Assembly: GCF_030825805.1 (NCBI RefSeq) | Contig: NZ_JAPJPF010000006.1 | Span: forward strand, 1-51,082 | Direction of reading: 5' to 3' | DNA from: Streptococcus sp. | Lineage (GTDB): Bacteria > Bacillota > Bacilli > Lactobacillales > Streptococcaceae | Length of the DNA: 51,082 nt | Part shown: in pieces, positions 43,790 through 51,082 of the stretch | How the letters are laid out: each line of letters begins with the position of its first letter | Numbering within the stretch: position 1 is the stretch's first letter | The notes under the pieces: generated by a model | What the model saw: the letters and a program-made list of their open reading frames with translations, nothing else | What the model was told of the DNA's origin: nothing | The model's database searches: none | Program-made: the position numbers and the translations under genes

Positions 43790-46700
43790 AGGAAATTGAG
43801 ATTCAAGGATTTAAGTCTTTTGCAGATAAGACCCGGGTTATCTTCGACCAAGGGGTTACCGCAGTTGTTGGCCCTAATGGATCTGGAAAATCAAACATTA
43901 CAGAAAGTCTACGGTGGGCTTTAGGGGAATCGAGTGTCAAGAGCCTACGTGGAGGCAAGATGCCGGACGTGATTTTTGCAGGGACTGAAACTCGTAAACC
44001 TTTAAATTACGCCTGTGTAACGGTAGTGCTGGATAACCGGGATGGCTTTATCAAACATGCTGCTAAGGAAATTCGAGTAGAACGACATATCTACCGCTCG
44101 GGTGACAGTGAGTACAAGATTGATGGCAAGAAAGTCCGTTTGAGAGATGTCCATGACCTCTTTATGGATACTGGGCTTGGGAGAGACTCTTTCTCCATTA
44201 TTTCCCAAGGGAAGGTCGAGGAAATCTTCAACTCGAAACCAGAAGAGAGACGGGCTATTTTTGAAGAAGCCGCTGGGGTTCTTAAATTTAAGACGCGTCG
44301 TAAGGAAACGGAATCTAAATTGTTCCAAACCCAGGATAATTTGGACCGTTTGGAAGACATTATTTTTGAGTTAGAGGGGCAAATCAAACCTCTTGAAAAG
44401 CAAGCGCTCGTTGCAAAACGTTTCTTAGAATTGGATCAGCAACGTCAAGTTCTCTATTTGGATGTCTTGATCGCTCAGATTGAAGTCAATAAAAAAGACT
44501 ATGATCAAGCAGTCCAAGAAGAAGCCTCCATTCAGGAACAATTAAAGGCTTATTACCAGAAAAGAGAAGAGTACGAAGCAGAAAGCCTCCGATTGAAACA
44601 GAGTCGTCAGGCTCTTCAACATCAATTATCGGATGATCAAGCTAGTCTCATAGAATTGACTCGCCTCTTAAGCGATTTAGAAAAACAAATCGAATTGGCA
44701 CGTTTGGAGTCACAACAGGTCGCTCGGAGTCGTCAGGAAAATCAAGAGCGGGTCAATAATCTGGAAGAACGCCTACAAGTTCTTCGGAATCAGTTGGAAG
44801 AAAAACAAGCCAATACAAAAAGTCTTCAAGAAGAACTCCAAAAGAGCCAAGAAGCTCTCGAAAGTCTGGAGAAAGAATTGGCGAGTTTCTCAGAAGATCC
44901 AGATCAGGTGATCGAGTATCTACGTGAAAAATACGTGGCCTTGATGCAGGATGAAGCAGAGCGGTCAAATGAATTAACCACCATTGAAAATCAATTGGAA
45001 GCTTCAGCTCAATTGTCACAAAGTAAAAAGGAAGATTACCAAAATCAAATCCAAATGGTGACAGAATTGCAGGAAAAAGAGCAAGTTGCTAAAGAGGCTT
45101 ATCAACTCGCTCAAGAGCATCTGAAACACTTGCTTGAGACCTATCAGTCAGAAGCGAAAAGATTTGAGGAAGCTCGCCAGGCCTATCAAACGGGGCAAGC
45201 CAAGATGTTTGCTCTACTGGATCAAAGTAAGGAAAAACAGGCTCGCATTAATAGTTTAGAGGCGATTCAAAAAAATCATAGCAATTTTTATGCAGGTGTC
45301 AAGAGTGTCCTACAAGAAGCGGCTCGTCTGGGAGGGATTGTAGGAGCTGTCAGTGAAAAACTCTCCTTCTCACCAAAGTATCAGACTGCCTTGGAGATTG
45401 CTCTAGGTGCCAGCAGTCAGCATATCATCGTAGAAGACGAAGGGGCAGCAACACGGGCGATTGAACATCTGAAGAAGAATCGCTCAGGTCGGGCAACCTT
45501 CCTTCCTCTGACCACCATCAAACCACGCTACCTAGCTGGAAAAAATCAAGAACTGATTGAAGCCTGTCCCGGTTTCCTTGGGATGGCTAGCAGTTTGGTT
45601 GATTATGATCCTTCCCTAGAGTCGATTTTCCAAAACCTCCTGGGGGTTACGGCCATTTTTGATACCATTGACCATGCCAAGGCAGCTGCTCGTAAGGTCG
45701 CCTACCAGGTTCGTATGGTGACGCTCGATGGAACCGAACTTCGCACAGGTGGTTCCTATGCAGGGGGAGCGAATCGAACCAATAATTCGATTTTTATCAA
45801 GCCTGAATTGGATCGCTTGCACCAAGAATTGGCCTCTATTCAGAAGAATTTGCGAGAAGTAGAAGGCCAGGTTCAAGAGCAACAGGAACAAGTGACCCGA
45901 TCACAAGAAAAACTAGAATCTTTGAAAAGCCAAGGAGAAGGAGCTCGATTAGAAGAGCAACGTCTTCAACTAGCTTTTGAGCAAGCTCACCAGCAACTAT
46001 TGGACGCTGAAGAACTGTTAGAAGTTATCCGTACAGAGCTGGATGAAGGGAGTGACCAAGAGCTCCTCCAAAAACGGGATCACTTGCAAGCGCGACTGAA
46101 AGAAATTGAGGCAGAAAAAGAGCAGGTCACTGCGGAGATTGAAGAAGTCAAGCTCAACAAAGATGTCATTGTTGAGAAGGTAGAAAGCCTACGAACAGCC
46201 ATTGCCAAGCTCCAATTGCAGAAAACAGAACTGAAGAGTCAATTGACCTTTGACCAGACAGATATAGAACGTTTGCAACAGGAGTTGGCTTCTACTGAAC
46301 GGGAAATCCAGGCCCTCCAATATGCGATCGAGCAGGGAGAGGATCGACATGAGCAAATCGATGTTTCTATCCTTGAAAAACAACTGCAAGAAACCCTTGA
46401 AGAGAAAACCGCTCTGGAACAAGCTGTGATCCGCAAGCAATTTGAATTGGAGGATTTGGAAGGCCAGTCAGAAGATGTGGCCGGCCATATGGAGCAAGCT
46501 CGTCGTCAAAACGAGGAGTGGATTCGCCAACAGGCCAAAGCAGAATCCAATCGTGATCGCTTGGCAGACAAATTGAATAAACTGATGTTGGCTCTGACAG
46601 ACGAATTCAAGATGAGTTTTGAAGAGGCTTCTAAACAGGCTAATGAACTCGAAAATCTAGCCCAGTCTGAGCAGGCCTTAAAAGACTTAGAAAAAGCCAT

Positions 46701-47325
46701 TAAGGCTTTAGGGCCGGTTAACATCGATGCCATCGAACAATACGATGAGGTCAAGACGCGCTTTGATTTCCTTTCCGGTCAGCGAGAAGATGTCTTGGCA
46801 GCGAAGAATCTTCTTCTTGAAACCATTAATGACATGAATGATGAGGTGAAGGAGCGCTTTAAATCTACATTTGAAGCAATTCGTGAATCTTTCCGAGTAA
46901 CCTTTAAACAGATGTTTGGGGGAGGTTCTGCTGACCTCGTACTCACAGATGGTGACCTCTTGTCAGCTGGGGTCGAGATTTCTGTCCAACCACCTGGCAA
47001 GAAAATTCAATCCTTGAATTTGATGAGTGGTGGGGAGAAAGCTTTGTCAGCATTAGCCCTCCTCTTCTCGATCATTCGTGTCAAGACCATTCCATTTGTC
47101 ATCTTAGATGAGGTAGAAGCGGCTCTAGACGAGGCCAATGTTAAACGGTTTGGAGATTACCTCAACCGTTTTGATAAGGAAAGTCAGTTTATTGTGGTTA
47201 CCCACCGTAAGGGAACCATGGCTGCAGCAGATTCCATCTACGGAGTGACCATGCAAGAATCAGGAGTCTCTAAGATTGTATCTGTAAAACTGAAAGATAT
47301 AGAAGGAATGGATAATGGAAATTAA
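43780..47325 (+). CDS. smc: Chromosome partition protein SMC
   Basis: This 1181-residue SMC ATPase compacts and segregates the chromosome with ScpA/ScpB. Walker A GPNGSGKS is at residues 31-38, long coiled coils (about 170-500 and 680-1020) flank a hinge (about 510-670, [11 protein letters not shown] to [11 protein letters not shown]), and the C-terminal head has signature [17 protein letters not shown] and Walker [15 protein letters not shown]. The start overlaps rnc by 10 nt, and the end overlaps the next gene by 11 nt. Confidence 0.97.
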   Translation: MYLKEIEIQGFKSFADKTRVIFDQGVTAVVGPNGSGKSNITESLRWALGESSVKSLRGGKMPDVIFAGTETRKPLNYACVTVVLDNRDGFIKHAAKEIRVERHIYRSGDSEYKIDGKKVRLRDVHDLFMDTGLGRDSFSIISQGKVEEIFNSKPEERRAIFEEAAGVLKFKTRRKETESKLFQTQDNLDRLEDIIFELEGQIKPLEKQALVAKRFLELDQQRQVLYLDVLIAQIEVNKKDYDQAVQEEASIQEQLKAYYQKREEYEAESLRLKQSRQALQHQLSDDQASLIELTRLLSDLEKQIELARLESQQVARSRQENQERVNNLEERLQVLRNQLEEKQANTKSLQEELQKSQEALESLEKELASFSEDPDQVIEYLREKYVALMQDEAERSNELTTIENQLEASAQLSQSKKEDYQNQIQMVTELQEKEQVAKEAYQLAQEHLKHLLETYQSEAKRFEEARQAYQTGQAKMFALLDQSKEKQARINSLEAIQKNHSNFYAGVKSVLQEAARLGGIVGAVSEKLSFSPKYQTALEIALGASSQHIIVEDEGAATRAIEHLKKNRSGRATFLPLTTIKPRYLAGKNQELIEACPGFLGMASSLVDYDPSLESIFQNLLGVTAIFDTIDHAKAAARKVAYQVRMVTLDGTELRTGGSYAGGANRTNNSIFIKPELDRLHQELASIQKNLREVEGQVQEQQEQVTRSQEKLESLKSQGEGARLEEQRLQLAFEQAHQQLLDAEELLEVIRTELDEGSDQELLQKRDHLQARLKEIEAEKEQVTAEIEEVKLNKDVIVEKVESLRTAIAKLQLQKTELKSQLTFDQTDIERLQQELASTEREIQALQYAIEQGEDRHEQIDVSILEKQLQETLEEKTALEQAVIRKQFELEDLEGQSEDVAGHMEQARRQNEEWIRQQAKAESNRDRLADKLNKLMLALTDEFKMSFEEASKQANELENLAQSEQALKDLEKAIKALGPVNIDAIEQYDEVKTRFDFLSGQREDVLAAKNLLLETINDMNDEVKERFKSTFEAIRESFRVTFKQMFGGGSADLVLTDGDLLSAGVEISVQPPGKKIQSLNLMSGGEKALSALALLFSIIRVKTIPFVILDEVEAALDEANVKRFGDYLNRFDKESQFIVVTHRKGTMAAADSIYGVTMQESGVSKIVSVKLKDIEGMDNGN

Positions 47326-48112
47326 ATTAGTCGCAACAGACATGGATGGAACCTTTCTGGATGAAAATCATGAATTTGATCAAGCATTATTCCTAAAGGT
47401 GCTAAAGAAATTTCAAGAAAAAGGGATCTACTTTGCGGCAGCAAGTGGTCGGGCTCTCCTCTCTTTGAAGACAATCTTTAAAGAGGTTCAGGATCAGATT
47501 ATTTTTATAGCTGAAAACGGTAGTGTTGTTGAGTTTCATGGTGAAGATGTCTATGAGGCAACCATGAGTCCTGATTTTTACCAAGCCATGTTTGCCAAGT
47601 TGCAAGAATGTCCTTATTTCGATAAAAATAAGTGCTTGTTAACGGGAAAACGCGGGAGCTATGTTCTAAAGACGGTTGATCCAGACTATCTAGCTGCTTC
47701 ACAAAACTACAACGAAAACATTCAAAAGGTGTCAGATCTTTCAGAAATTGATGATATTGTCTTCAAGATGACCACTAATTTTGATCAAGAAGTATTGGCG
47801 GAAGGTGAGGCCTGGGTTACCCAAAACGTTGAAGGGGTTAAGGCCATGACCACTGGTTATGAGAGCATTGATATTGTCTTGGATTATGTGGACAAGGGAG
47901 TAGCCATCCAAGCCCTCATGGATCAGTTGGGCATTAGTCGGGACCAAGTCCTAGCTTTTGGAGATAACCTCAATGATCTTCATATGATGCAGGTAGTTGG
48001 TCATGCGATTGCGCCAGAAAATGCCCGTCCAGAGATTTTGGAGTTGGCTGAAACAGTAGTAGGTCACCATTCGACAGGATCTGTCCTTCGCTATATGGAG
48101 GAAGAACTATGA
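47315..48112 (+). CDS. Cof-type HAD-IIB hydrolase 1
   Basis: This 265-residue HAD phosphatase has motif I DMDGTFL (8-14), motif II AASGR, a C2 cap and motif IV GDNLNDLHM. Cof-like enzymes hydrolyse sugar phosphates and related metabolites, including flavin or pyridoxal phosphates; no specific substrate can be assigned. It overlaps smc by 11 nt and the second HAD gene by 4 nt (ATGA). A pair of HAD genes between smc and ftsY is remembered from pneumococcus. Confidence 0.93.
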   Translation: MEIKLVATDMDGTFLDENHEFDQALFLKVLKKFQEKGIYFAAASGRALLSLKTIFKEVQDQIIFIAENGSVVEFHGEDVYEATMSPDFYQAMFAKLQECPYFDKNKCLLTGKRGSYVLKTVDPDYLAASQNYNENIQKVSDLSEIDDIVFKMTTNFDQEVLAEGEAWVTQNVEGVKAMTTGYESIDIVLDYVDKGVAIQALMDQLGISRDQVLAFGDNLNDLHMMQVVGHAIAPENARPEILELAETVVGHHSTGSVLRYMEEEL

Positions 48113-48930
48113 GTCACATTAAAGTTATCGCACTAGACTTGGACGGCACTCTCTTAAACTCAGAAAAGAAAATCTCCCCTCGGAATCTGGCTGCGATTCG
48201 TGCAGCACAAGAAAAAGGGGTTAAAGTGGTTTTGACCACGGGGCGTCCCCTCAAGGCCATGGATTTTCTGCTCCAAGAAATTGGGACTGCCGGCTTGTCA
48301 GATGAATTCACCATTACCTTTAATGGAGGCTTGGTACAAAAGAATACAGGAGAGATCATTGCCAAAACAGTTTTCTCTCGCGACGATGTCCTTCGGATTT
48401 ATGAAGAGACAGAGGCCCTTGGCTTGCCCTTGGACGCTATTAGCGAAGGGGATGTTTATACACTTGCATCTGATCAAGAGTCTCTTTATCCCCTCTATAA
48501 TCCTTATTTGAACTTTATTCCTGTTTCTATTGAAGATTTGTCCAGCCAGATTTCCTATAACAAGTGTGTGACAGCCTTTCATCAGGACTATTTGGATAGC
48601 GCTATTCCAAAGATTTCTCCTGAATTAGGGGAGCGTTTTGAGATTTTTAAATCGAGGGACATGCTCTTGGAATGGTGCCCCAATGGAGTTCAAAAGGATC
48701 GAGGCTTGGAGGCCTTGGTGGAGTATTTAGGGATCGATGCTAGTCAAGTCATGGCTTGCGGTGATGAAGCCAATGATGCCAGCATGTTAAAATGGGCAGG
48801 ACTCGGAATCGCTATGGCCAATGCGGTGGATGAGGTGAAGGAGATTGCAACCCTAGTCTCAGACTACACCAATGATCAAGATGCTGTCGGAAGAGCGATT
48901 GAAGAATATGTATTGAAGGAGGGTCAATAA
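48109..48930 (+). CDS. Cof-type HAD-IIB hydrolase 2
   Basis: This 273-residue paralogue-like HAD phosphatase has motif I DLDGTLLNS (10-18), motif II TTGRP, a C2 cap and motif IV CGDEANDASMLKWAG. It is translationally coupled to the upstream HAD gene by ATGA and to ftsY by a one-base overlap. Substrate unknown. The two HADs differ enough to suggest separate substrates rather than a recent duplication. Confidence 0.94.
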   Translation: MSHIKVIALDLDGTLLNSEKKISPRNLAAIRAAQEKGVKVVLTTGRPLKAMDFLLQEIGTAGLSDEFTITFNGGLVQKNTGEIIAKTVFSRDDVLRIYEETEALGLPLDAISEGDVYTLASDQESLYPLYNPYLNFIPVSIEDLSSQISYNKCVTAFHQDYLDSAIPKISPELGERFEIFKSRDMLLEWCPNGVQKDRGLEALVEYLGIDASQVMACGDEANDASMLKWAGLGIAMANAVDEVKEIATLVSDYTNDQDAVGRAIEEYVLKEGQ

Positions 48931-50597
48931 TGGGATTATTTGACCGACTATTTGGAAGAAAAGAAGAAACAAAACCACAAGCCCAAGATCTTACAGAAGA
49001 GATTGGGGGAAGCGAGGAAAAAGCAAGCTCGCCAGCTGAGCCGGTATCAAATAAGCCTTCACAAAGTGATGAGGCTAAAATTTCGGCAATGGAAGCCTAT
49101 TATGCGGAATTGAAAGAGCGAATGGCTGCCGAATCAGCGAGACCATCTCAAGAGTTGAGAGCCTCTAGTGAAGAAGTGACTTCAGAAGAGCCGGTAAATC
49201 AGGAAACAGCTATTGAGGAAGAGTTAGTTTCTCAAGCAGAGCAGGAGACCTCTCCTGAGGAAGGAACTGAGCCTGCTCCTGTGACTGAAGATCAGACCTT
49301 AGAAGCAGAAACTTTACAAGAAGTGAGTCTTGATGAGGAGCACCTAGATTCTTCATCAGATCTTGTCCAAGAAGCCCTTGAAGAGGAAGTTCTTGTAGGG
49401 ACTGAAACAAAAGCTGAGACTTCAAGCCCTTCCCAAGAGTCTGACAAAGTAGTGGATGAAGAGCCTGAAGATGTGCCAGAATGGGCAGCGGTAAGGGAAG
49501 TACCTATCGTTGAAGAAGCAAGCTCTGAAAGTTCAGAGGAAGGAACCGAAGAGCTCGAAGCAGTATCGCCAGTAGAGGAAGATACTAACGAAGCCGAGAT
49601 TTCAGAAGAGGTTGAGGAAGAATTTTTAGTAGAAGAACCTACAAGTGAGCCAGTGATTGCTGAACCTACAGAAACGGTTCAAGAAAAATACAATCGGAGC
49701 TTAAAGAAAACTCGGACTGGCTTTGGAGCAGCTCTTAATGCCTTCTTTGCCAACTTCCGTTCCGTCGATGAAGATTTCTTTGAAGAATTAGAAGAACTCT
49801 TGATTATGAGTGACGTCGGGGTCCAAGTAGCATCGAATCTGACAGAAGAGCTCCGTTACGAAGCTCGCTTGGAAAATGCCAAGAAACCGGATGTCTTGCG
49901 TCGCGTGATCATTGAAAAATTGGTGGATCTCTACGAAAAAGATGGCCAATACAATGAGCAAATCAACTTTAAAGACGGCTTGACGGTCATGCTCTTTGTG
50001 GGAGTGAATGGCGTTGGGAAAACAACCTCCATCGGAAAACTGGCTCATAAGTACAAGAAGGAAGGGAAAAAGGTGATGTTGGTCGCAGCAGATACCTTCC
50101 GAGCAGGTGCTGTTGCGCAGTTGGCTGAATGGGGACGCCGTGTAGATGTGCCTGTTGTCACTGGACCTGAAAAGTCAGATCCTGCAAGTGTCGTCTTTGA
50201 TGGGATGGAACGGGCCGTGGCAGAGCATGTCGATGTTTTGATGATTGATACGGCTGGTCGCCTTCAGAACAAAGACAATCTGATGGCTGAATTAGAAAAA
50301 ATTGGTCGCATTATCAAGCGAGTAGACCCTACGGCCCCTCACGAAACCTTCTTGGCCTTAGATGCTTCCACAGGACAGAATGCCCTGGTCCAAGCCAAGG
50401 AATTCTCTAAGATCACGCCTATTACTGGAATAGTCCTCACTAAAATTGATGGAACAGCTCGAGGAGGAGTGGTCCTTGCAATCCGAGAAGAGTTGGATAT
50501 CCCTGTAAAATTAATTGGTTTTGGTGAAAAAATCGATGACATCGGTGAATTCAATTCTGAAAACTTTATGCGTGGCTTGTTAGAAGGTCTGCTATAA
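48930..50597 (+). CDS. ftsY: Signal recognition particle receptor FtsY
   Basis: This 555-residue SRP receptor GTPase has a short basic N-terminus (GLFDRLFGRKEE), a very acidic low-complexity A domain (about 15-245) rich in Glu and Ser, then the NG domain with P-loop GVNGVGKTT (about 357), ADTFRAGA, DTAGRLQNKDNLM and TKIDGTARGG. It brings ribosome-SRP complexes to SecYEG. The acidic domain is long compared with the roughly 330-residue FtsY of B. subtilis, though pneumococcal FtsY is also extended. It is the last gene of the rnc operon. Confidence 0.96.
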   Translation: MGLFDRLFGRKEETKPQAQDLTEEIGGSEEKASSPAEPVSNKPSQSDEAKISAMEAYYAELKERMAAESARPSQELRASSEEVTSEEPVNQETAIEEELVSQAEQETSPEEGTEPAPVTEDQTLEAETLQEVSLDEEHLDSSSDLVQEALEEEVLVGTETKAETSSPSQESDKVVDEEPEDVPEWAAVREVPIVEEASSESSEEGTEELEAVSPVEEDTNEAEISEEVEEEFLVEEPTSEPVIAEPTETVQEKYNRSLKKTRTGFGAALNAFFANFRSVDEDFFEELEELLIMSDVGVQVASNLTEELRYEARLENAKKPDVLRRVIIEKLVDLYEKDGQYNEQINFKDGLTVMLFVGVNGVGKTTSIGKLAHKYKKEGKKVMLVAADTFRAGAVAQLAEWGRRVDVPVVTGPEKSDPASVVFDGMERAVAEHVDVLMIDTAGRLQNKDNLMAELEKIGRIIKRVDPTAPHETFLALDASTGQNALVQAKEFSKITPITGIVLTKIDGTARGGVVLAIREELDIPVKLIGFGEKIDDIGEFNSENFMRGLLEGLL

Positions 50598-50601
50598 AAG
50601 A

Positions 50602-50634
50602 AAATCCTGCAAGAATACTTGCAGGAATTTTTTT
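50602..50634. terminator. Terminator after ftsY, probably bidirectional
   Basis: ATCCTGCAAG/CTTGCAGGAT-like arms around AATA are flanked by an A run on the left and a T run on the right. Confidence 0.88.
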
Positions 50635-50639
50635 ATTCT

Positions 50640-50712
50640 AGACGACCATCTTTACGATAGGCAATATCTGGTTGATGGCTTTGTCGTAGGTGTAGCGGCG
50701 GTTGAATGCAAT
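50640..50712 (-). pseudogene. Possible degraded C-terminal end of a convergent gene
   Basis: The minus strand reads DIAYRKDGRLE and stop at 50640-50638, directly beyond the ftsY terminator. In a neighbouring frame NRRYTYDKAINQ precedes it. The two would join if one base were restored, so this may be a frameshifted gene end cut off near 50705-50720. The protein family was not recognised. Confidence 0.35.
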
Positions 50713-50719
50713 ACAACAA

Positions 50720-50765
50720 AGGCCGTCTGAAAGTTGGCTGCAATTGGTTGGGAATCAGACGGCCT
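50720..50765 (-). terminator. Inverted pair of Neisseria-type DNA uptake sequences forming a hairpin
   Basis: AGGCCGTCTGA (50720-50730) and its exact complement TCAGACGGCCT (50755-50765) form an 11-bp inverted repeat with a 24-nt loop. The plus-strand copy extends to AGGCCGTCTGAA, containing the exact Neisseria DUS core GCCGTCTGAA. Such inverted DUS pairs act as terminators behind genes in Neisseria; here one lies downstream of the minus-strand ORF at 50821-51069. Confidence 0.75.
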
Positions 50766-50820
50766 GAGAGGTTATTGGAACAAAAAAACGCATGCATACC
50801 TTTCGCACCCAGTACGCAGG

Positions 50821-51069
50821 TTACAGCTTGTTATTTACTTTAGTTAATTGATTATATTTACGTAATTTGGCTATATCTTTCCCTGTTTTTATCATTTCAA
50901 TACAATTAAATTGTATTTTATAATCTTCTTCATAATACATATCAAGCTGTTCATAATCTGTTTCGTAATACATAATATCAATTGTTTCAATTACTTTATC
51001 ACTACAATTTATAATAAAAATTAATTCATTATTATTTACGAAATCATATAGATATGATAATCGTATCAT
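50821..51069 (-). CDS. AT-rich small protein of unknown function, possibly of Neisserial origin
   Basis: The 82-residue reading is rich in Ile, Tyr, Asn, Asp and Glu (MIRLSYLYDFVNNNEL..., YYETDYEQLDMYYEED) and has no signal peptide or membrane helix. The base composition is much more AT-rich than the streptococcal genes. No ribosome site precedes the ATG at 51069, and the frame stays open to the window edge, so the gene may begin outside. Small acidic AT-rich proteins beside DUS repeats include immunity proteins of Neisseria toxin islands; that is only a speculation. Confidence 0.45.
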   Translation of the reverse strand: MIRLSYLYDFVNNNELIFIINCSDKVIETIDIMYYETDYEQLDMYYEEDYKIQFNCIEMIKTGKDIAKLRKYNQLTKVNNKL

Positions 51070-51082
51070 AGAATGTTGGTTA

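Noticed and set aside
1..51082. CRISPR array, prophage or integrase module
   Set aside because: No regularly spaced direct repeats, phage structural genes or recombinase genes were seen on either strand.

Overview
The window is chromosomal DNA of a low-GC Gram-positive coccus, almost certainly an oral (viridans) Streptococcus. The evidence is gene content and order: ybeY-dgkA-era-mutM-coaE-pmrA-rpmG-secG-rnr-smpB, pepQ/ccpA, thrS behind a T-box, vicRKX, and rnc-smc-HAD-HAD-ftsY. This matches from memory the blocks seen in pneumococcus and its relatives. LPXTG anchoring, AAAGGAGG ribosome sites and the codon style agree. The species cannot be fixed without a search.

Layout. 1-3976: tail of tRNA-Thr, then a 23-codon leader peptide and two tandem terminators ahead of a heterodimeric BmrCD-type ABC exporter. 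3978-11882: housekeeping operon (rRNA processing, lipid-carrier kinase, GTPase Era, DNA repair, CoA synthesis, MFS pump, L33, SecG, RNase R, SmpB). 11896-18780: surface and stress genes, namely two paralogous secreted C69 dipeptidases flanking tehB and lrgAB, with a PrsW-type membrane protease overlapping the second. 18710-21650: an island bounded by two inverted IS1182-family remnants. It carries a 5'-truncated VOC gene, a CstR-like repressor and a rhodanese with a CstR-type operator. 21659-28563: LPXTG 5'-nucleotidase (cre-like site upstream), TetR regulator and a divergent MacB/FtsX-type ABC exporter. 28573-32770: metallophosphatase, Rrf2 regulator, small membrane protein, pepQ and ccpA sharing a cre. 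32800-37563: two lipid glycosyltransferases and T-box-controlled thrS. 37564-39276: a DUF389 membrane protein lying between thrS and a second, diverged copy of the thrS 3' end. 39413-50634: vicRKX, a structured intergenic region, a DUF454 protein, and rnc-smc-HAD-HAD-ftsY. 50640-51082: a short foreign-looking tail with a perfect inverted pair of Neisseria-type DNA uptake sequences next to a very AT-rich small ORF.

How the parts connect. CcpA is encoded here, and cre-like sites overlap or adjoin the promoters of both C69 dipeptidases, the 5'-nucleotidase and ccpA itself, suggesting that peptide and nucleotide scavenging at the surface follows carbon status. VicRKX controls wall homeostasis, while the two glycosyltransferases make membrane glycolipids. 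Several transporters carry local switches: a leader-peptide attenuator for the BmrCD pair and a TetR gene beside the FtsX-type pump.

The most unusual signals are the leader peptide with interchangeable terminators (220-432), the duplicated thrS tail around DUF389, the IS-bounded persulfide-sensing module, the apparent AUU start or frameshift of pmrA, and the inverted DUS pair at the right end. All promoter, operator and start-site calls were made by eye. Family names come from recognised motifs and remembered homologues, not from database searches.
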